Source: an uncultured Prevotellaceae bacterium (lineage in GTDB: Bacteria; Bacteroidota; Bacteroidia; Bacteroidales; Bacteroidaceae). Taken from it: a DNA stretch of 64,000 nucleotides. The notes under the pieces are model-generated. The model was given only the letters and a program-made list of their open reading frames with translations, was not told the DNA's origin and made no database searches. The position numbers were made by a program, and so were the translations under genes. Positions 63,601 to 64,000 of this stretch are shown in pieces (position 1 is the first letter of the stretch; each line of letters starts with the position of its first letter). The DNA lies in the NCBI GenBank assembly GCA_900318555.1, contig ONKX01000021.1, forward strand, positions 1 to 64,000, read 5' to 3'.

Positions 63601-63712
63601 TGGGCAACAGCGTCTGCATCAACTGCTCCAAAGCGCCTCTGTAGCTGTGTTCTGTAGCATTGCCAGCGCGATACTTTTGATTAACGGTGCTGATATATTC
63701 TTTTAGGTCCAT
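60626..63712 (-). CDS. Type IIG / ISP-like restriction-modification enzyme
   Basis: A 1028-aa single-chain enzyme. N-terminal PD-(D/E)XK nuclease: Asp54 in GAPDYIA and Glu69-x-Lys71 in FYIEAKD. Helical coupler about 130-320. N6-adenine methyltransferase with motif I DPATGTGTFL (390-399) and motif IV NPPY (508-511), preceded by KGVWYTPQPVVGFIV (motif X). The C-terminal half (about 640-1028) is the target-recognition region, resembling the LlaBIII-type ISP C-terminal domain. All catalytic residues are present, so it appears functional. First gene of a minus-strand operon with the DUF262 nuclease and SIR2. Confidence 0.9.
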   Translation of the reverse strand: MDLKEYISTVNQKYRAGNATEHSYRGALEQLMQTLLPKLRIVNEPKREKCGAPDYIASRKDNMPVFYIEAKDIGDNDLDGRNPHGHKEQFSRYKQALDYIIFTDYLDFHLYEHGEFVDSVRIAEVKGDKIVAINENEEKFLNLIEHVGNNAIQRITSASRLAKLMAGKARLLENIIEQAMNENTESYANKNLHGQYQAFKDVLIQELKPEDFADIYAQTIAYGMFAARLHDDTPEDFSREEAAKLIPKTNPFLRQIFNNLAGNDLDERIAWVVDDLVTVFQATDLKKIMASYVRDKLHHDPMIHFYEDFLAEYNPKLRKSKGVWYTPQPVVGFIVRAVDEILQKEFNLPDGLADYSKIERDVAVEQSRDGRTKDGMKHEMKRFHRVQILDPATGTGTFLAEVVNQIYDRYRDNQGVWQQYVEQHLLPRLHGFEILMASYAVAHLKLDMLLGETGYQHNSDKRLQVYLTNSLEESNNEPRTLFAQWLSLEATEANVIKRDCPVMVVIGNPPYSGESQNKGKWIMSLMEDYKKEPGGKQPLDERNPKWLNDDYVKFIRLAQHYIEKKGEGIIGFINPHGYLDNPTFRGMRWNLLKTFDKIYTIDLHGNSKKKETCPDGSKDENVFDIMQGVSINLFVKIGKKAKDELGKVYHKDLYGLRQQKYDFLDGATLENIGYEEVHPKAPMYLFVPWDNETEFCYSKGFSIKELCPISSVGIVTSKDDILIKGTEPDIIKSIESCYNETVRKELIYKISYRPLDNRLIYYDVNKIERARFDVMKNFIHKDNIGIVTARSNKSGIECSHFFITNSLVEAKCGERTTQSSVFPLYLYKENMGQEERIVNFKKELYDKIAKSLNYLPCYDDNVLIDPISEYNGVLYPQALFDYIYAVLHSPSYRERYKEFLKIDFPRIPYPTDWEKFRDLAELGEELRQLHLMEDMPSKTGVTFPVAGSLQVDCYRWQDNRVYINAEQYFDGVPESAWNFFIGGYQPAQKWLKDRKGMTLSFEDVKHYGRIIYVLQQTERIMQEIDELM

Positions 63713-63734
63713 ATATGCTTTAAGTTATTGTGTG

Positions 63735-63766
63735 CAAAGATAGAAAATATCTTTGAAAGAACCAAA
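63735..63766 (-). promoter_or_regulatory. Promoter of the restriction operon, with mirrored -7 elements
   Basis: Minus strand: TTTG (63766-63763), 20 nt, TATCTTTG (63742-63735). CAAAGATA-GAAAA-TATCTTTG (63735-63755) is a perfect 8-5-8 palindrome, so a second -7 element faces the plus strand. Confidence 0.78.
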
Positions 63767-63814
63767 TTTTTGAGCAGCGAATGCAAAGAAAAACTTGATT
63801 TTACTTTCTTTTAC

Positions 63815-63939
63815 CTAAAGGTGAAAAGTGTGGCGATGCAATGCTGAGTCGCGGAAGCTGGGGTTGGTCAGTATGTAAACGTAGCCTTCGCGCTGGGAAA
63901 CTCGTACACCAATTCATCCATGTCGCTACGCTTCTTCAT
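63815..63939 (-). pseudogene. Broken GIY-YIG (T5orf172-like) nuclease gene start
   Basis: ATG 63939 opens MKKRSDMDELVYEFPSAK; after one base of frame slip the other frame continues EGYVYILTNPSFRDS, the conserved start of T5orf172/GIY-YIG proteins, then diverges and stops at 63815. The rest of the domain is missing. It sits just upstream of the restriction operon. Confidence 0.5.
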
Positions 63940-64000
63940 TTTACGGCTCAAACATATCGGAGCTAACTTCCTTCTACAATCTCTTTGGCCAAGGAGTTGA

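Noticed and set aside
54886-63712. Integrated prophage or ICE
   Set aside because: No integrase, structural, relaxase or tra genes, and no att-like direct repeat at tRNA-Phe or the island edge.

Overview
The window looks like chromosomal DNA of a Bacteroidales bacterium, most likely Prevotellaceae. At least thirteen promoters have the Bacteroidota form TTTG-N20-TAnnTTTG with exactly 20 nt between the elements. Shine-Dalgarno sites are nearly absent. The gene content is typical of the group: an APH-RapZ fusion, PurF/Nif3/zinc-ribbon neighbours, type II pantothenate kinase, DUF4827/DUF4738/DUF4230 lipoproteins, and the sppA-lpxK-PNP-thiL run.

Layout. 1-3.1 kb: minus-strand aromatic amino acid operon (prephenate dehydratase, aminotransferase, DAHP synthase/chorismate mutase cut by the window edge), headed by a Tyr/Phe-rich leader peptide and an attenuator. 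3-9.8 kb: polysaccharide export operon (Wza-like, Wzz-like, an internally deleted nucleotidyltransferase-family gene, M48 lipoprotein, C1 peptidase). 10-16.4 kb: SlyD-type isomerase with aroC, pyrKD, an XRE regulator, a 740-bp AT-rich gap and holA. 16.5-25.4 kb: housekeeping genes (HsdR_N protein, zinc-ribbon coiled coil, Nif3, a PurF homologue lacking the catalytic Cys, APH-RapZ, gpsA, lysS). 25.6-35.7 kb: two ROK proteins, nucleoside kinase, Zn/Cd-type P-ATPase, nucleotidyltransferase, NrnA, DUF4827 lipoprotein, glmM. 35.8-48.5 kb: groES, a frameshifted groEL, a DUF4450 protein, a frameshifted sugar isomerase, pgi, a HAD phosphatase, DUF lipoproteins, trmO and an AI-2E transporter. 48.6-54.6 kb: sppA-lpxK-PNP-thiL, tRNA-Phe and pantothenate kinase. 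54.6-64 kb: accessory/defence island with hipBA, decayed RhuM and ATPase fragments, a REP-type tyrosine transposase with its own 69-bp palindromic tandem array, and a tight operon of type IIG/ISP restriction-modification enzyme, DUF262-DUF1524 (GmrSD-like) nuclease with an in-frame TGA, and a SIR2 deacylase, bordered by a broken GIY-YIG gene.

Two repeat phenomena cross these regions. First, several unrelated families of 7-13 bp direct repeats fill inter-cistronic gaps and twice sit in frame inside genes (aminotransferase, P-ATPase). Second, short palindromes, often with a GGTTC loop, are inserted in frame in pyrK and thiL; the REP-type transposase in the same window is a plausible but unproven source.

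Three promoter-to-terminator units without an open frame look like small RNAs. Several genes begin within about 10 nt of their -7 element and are probably leaderless. The frameshifts in groEL and the isomerase lie within 6 kb and may be assembly errors, because groEL is normally essential.
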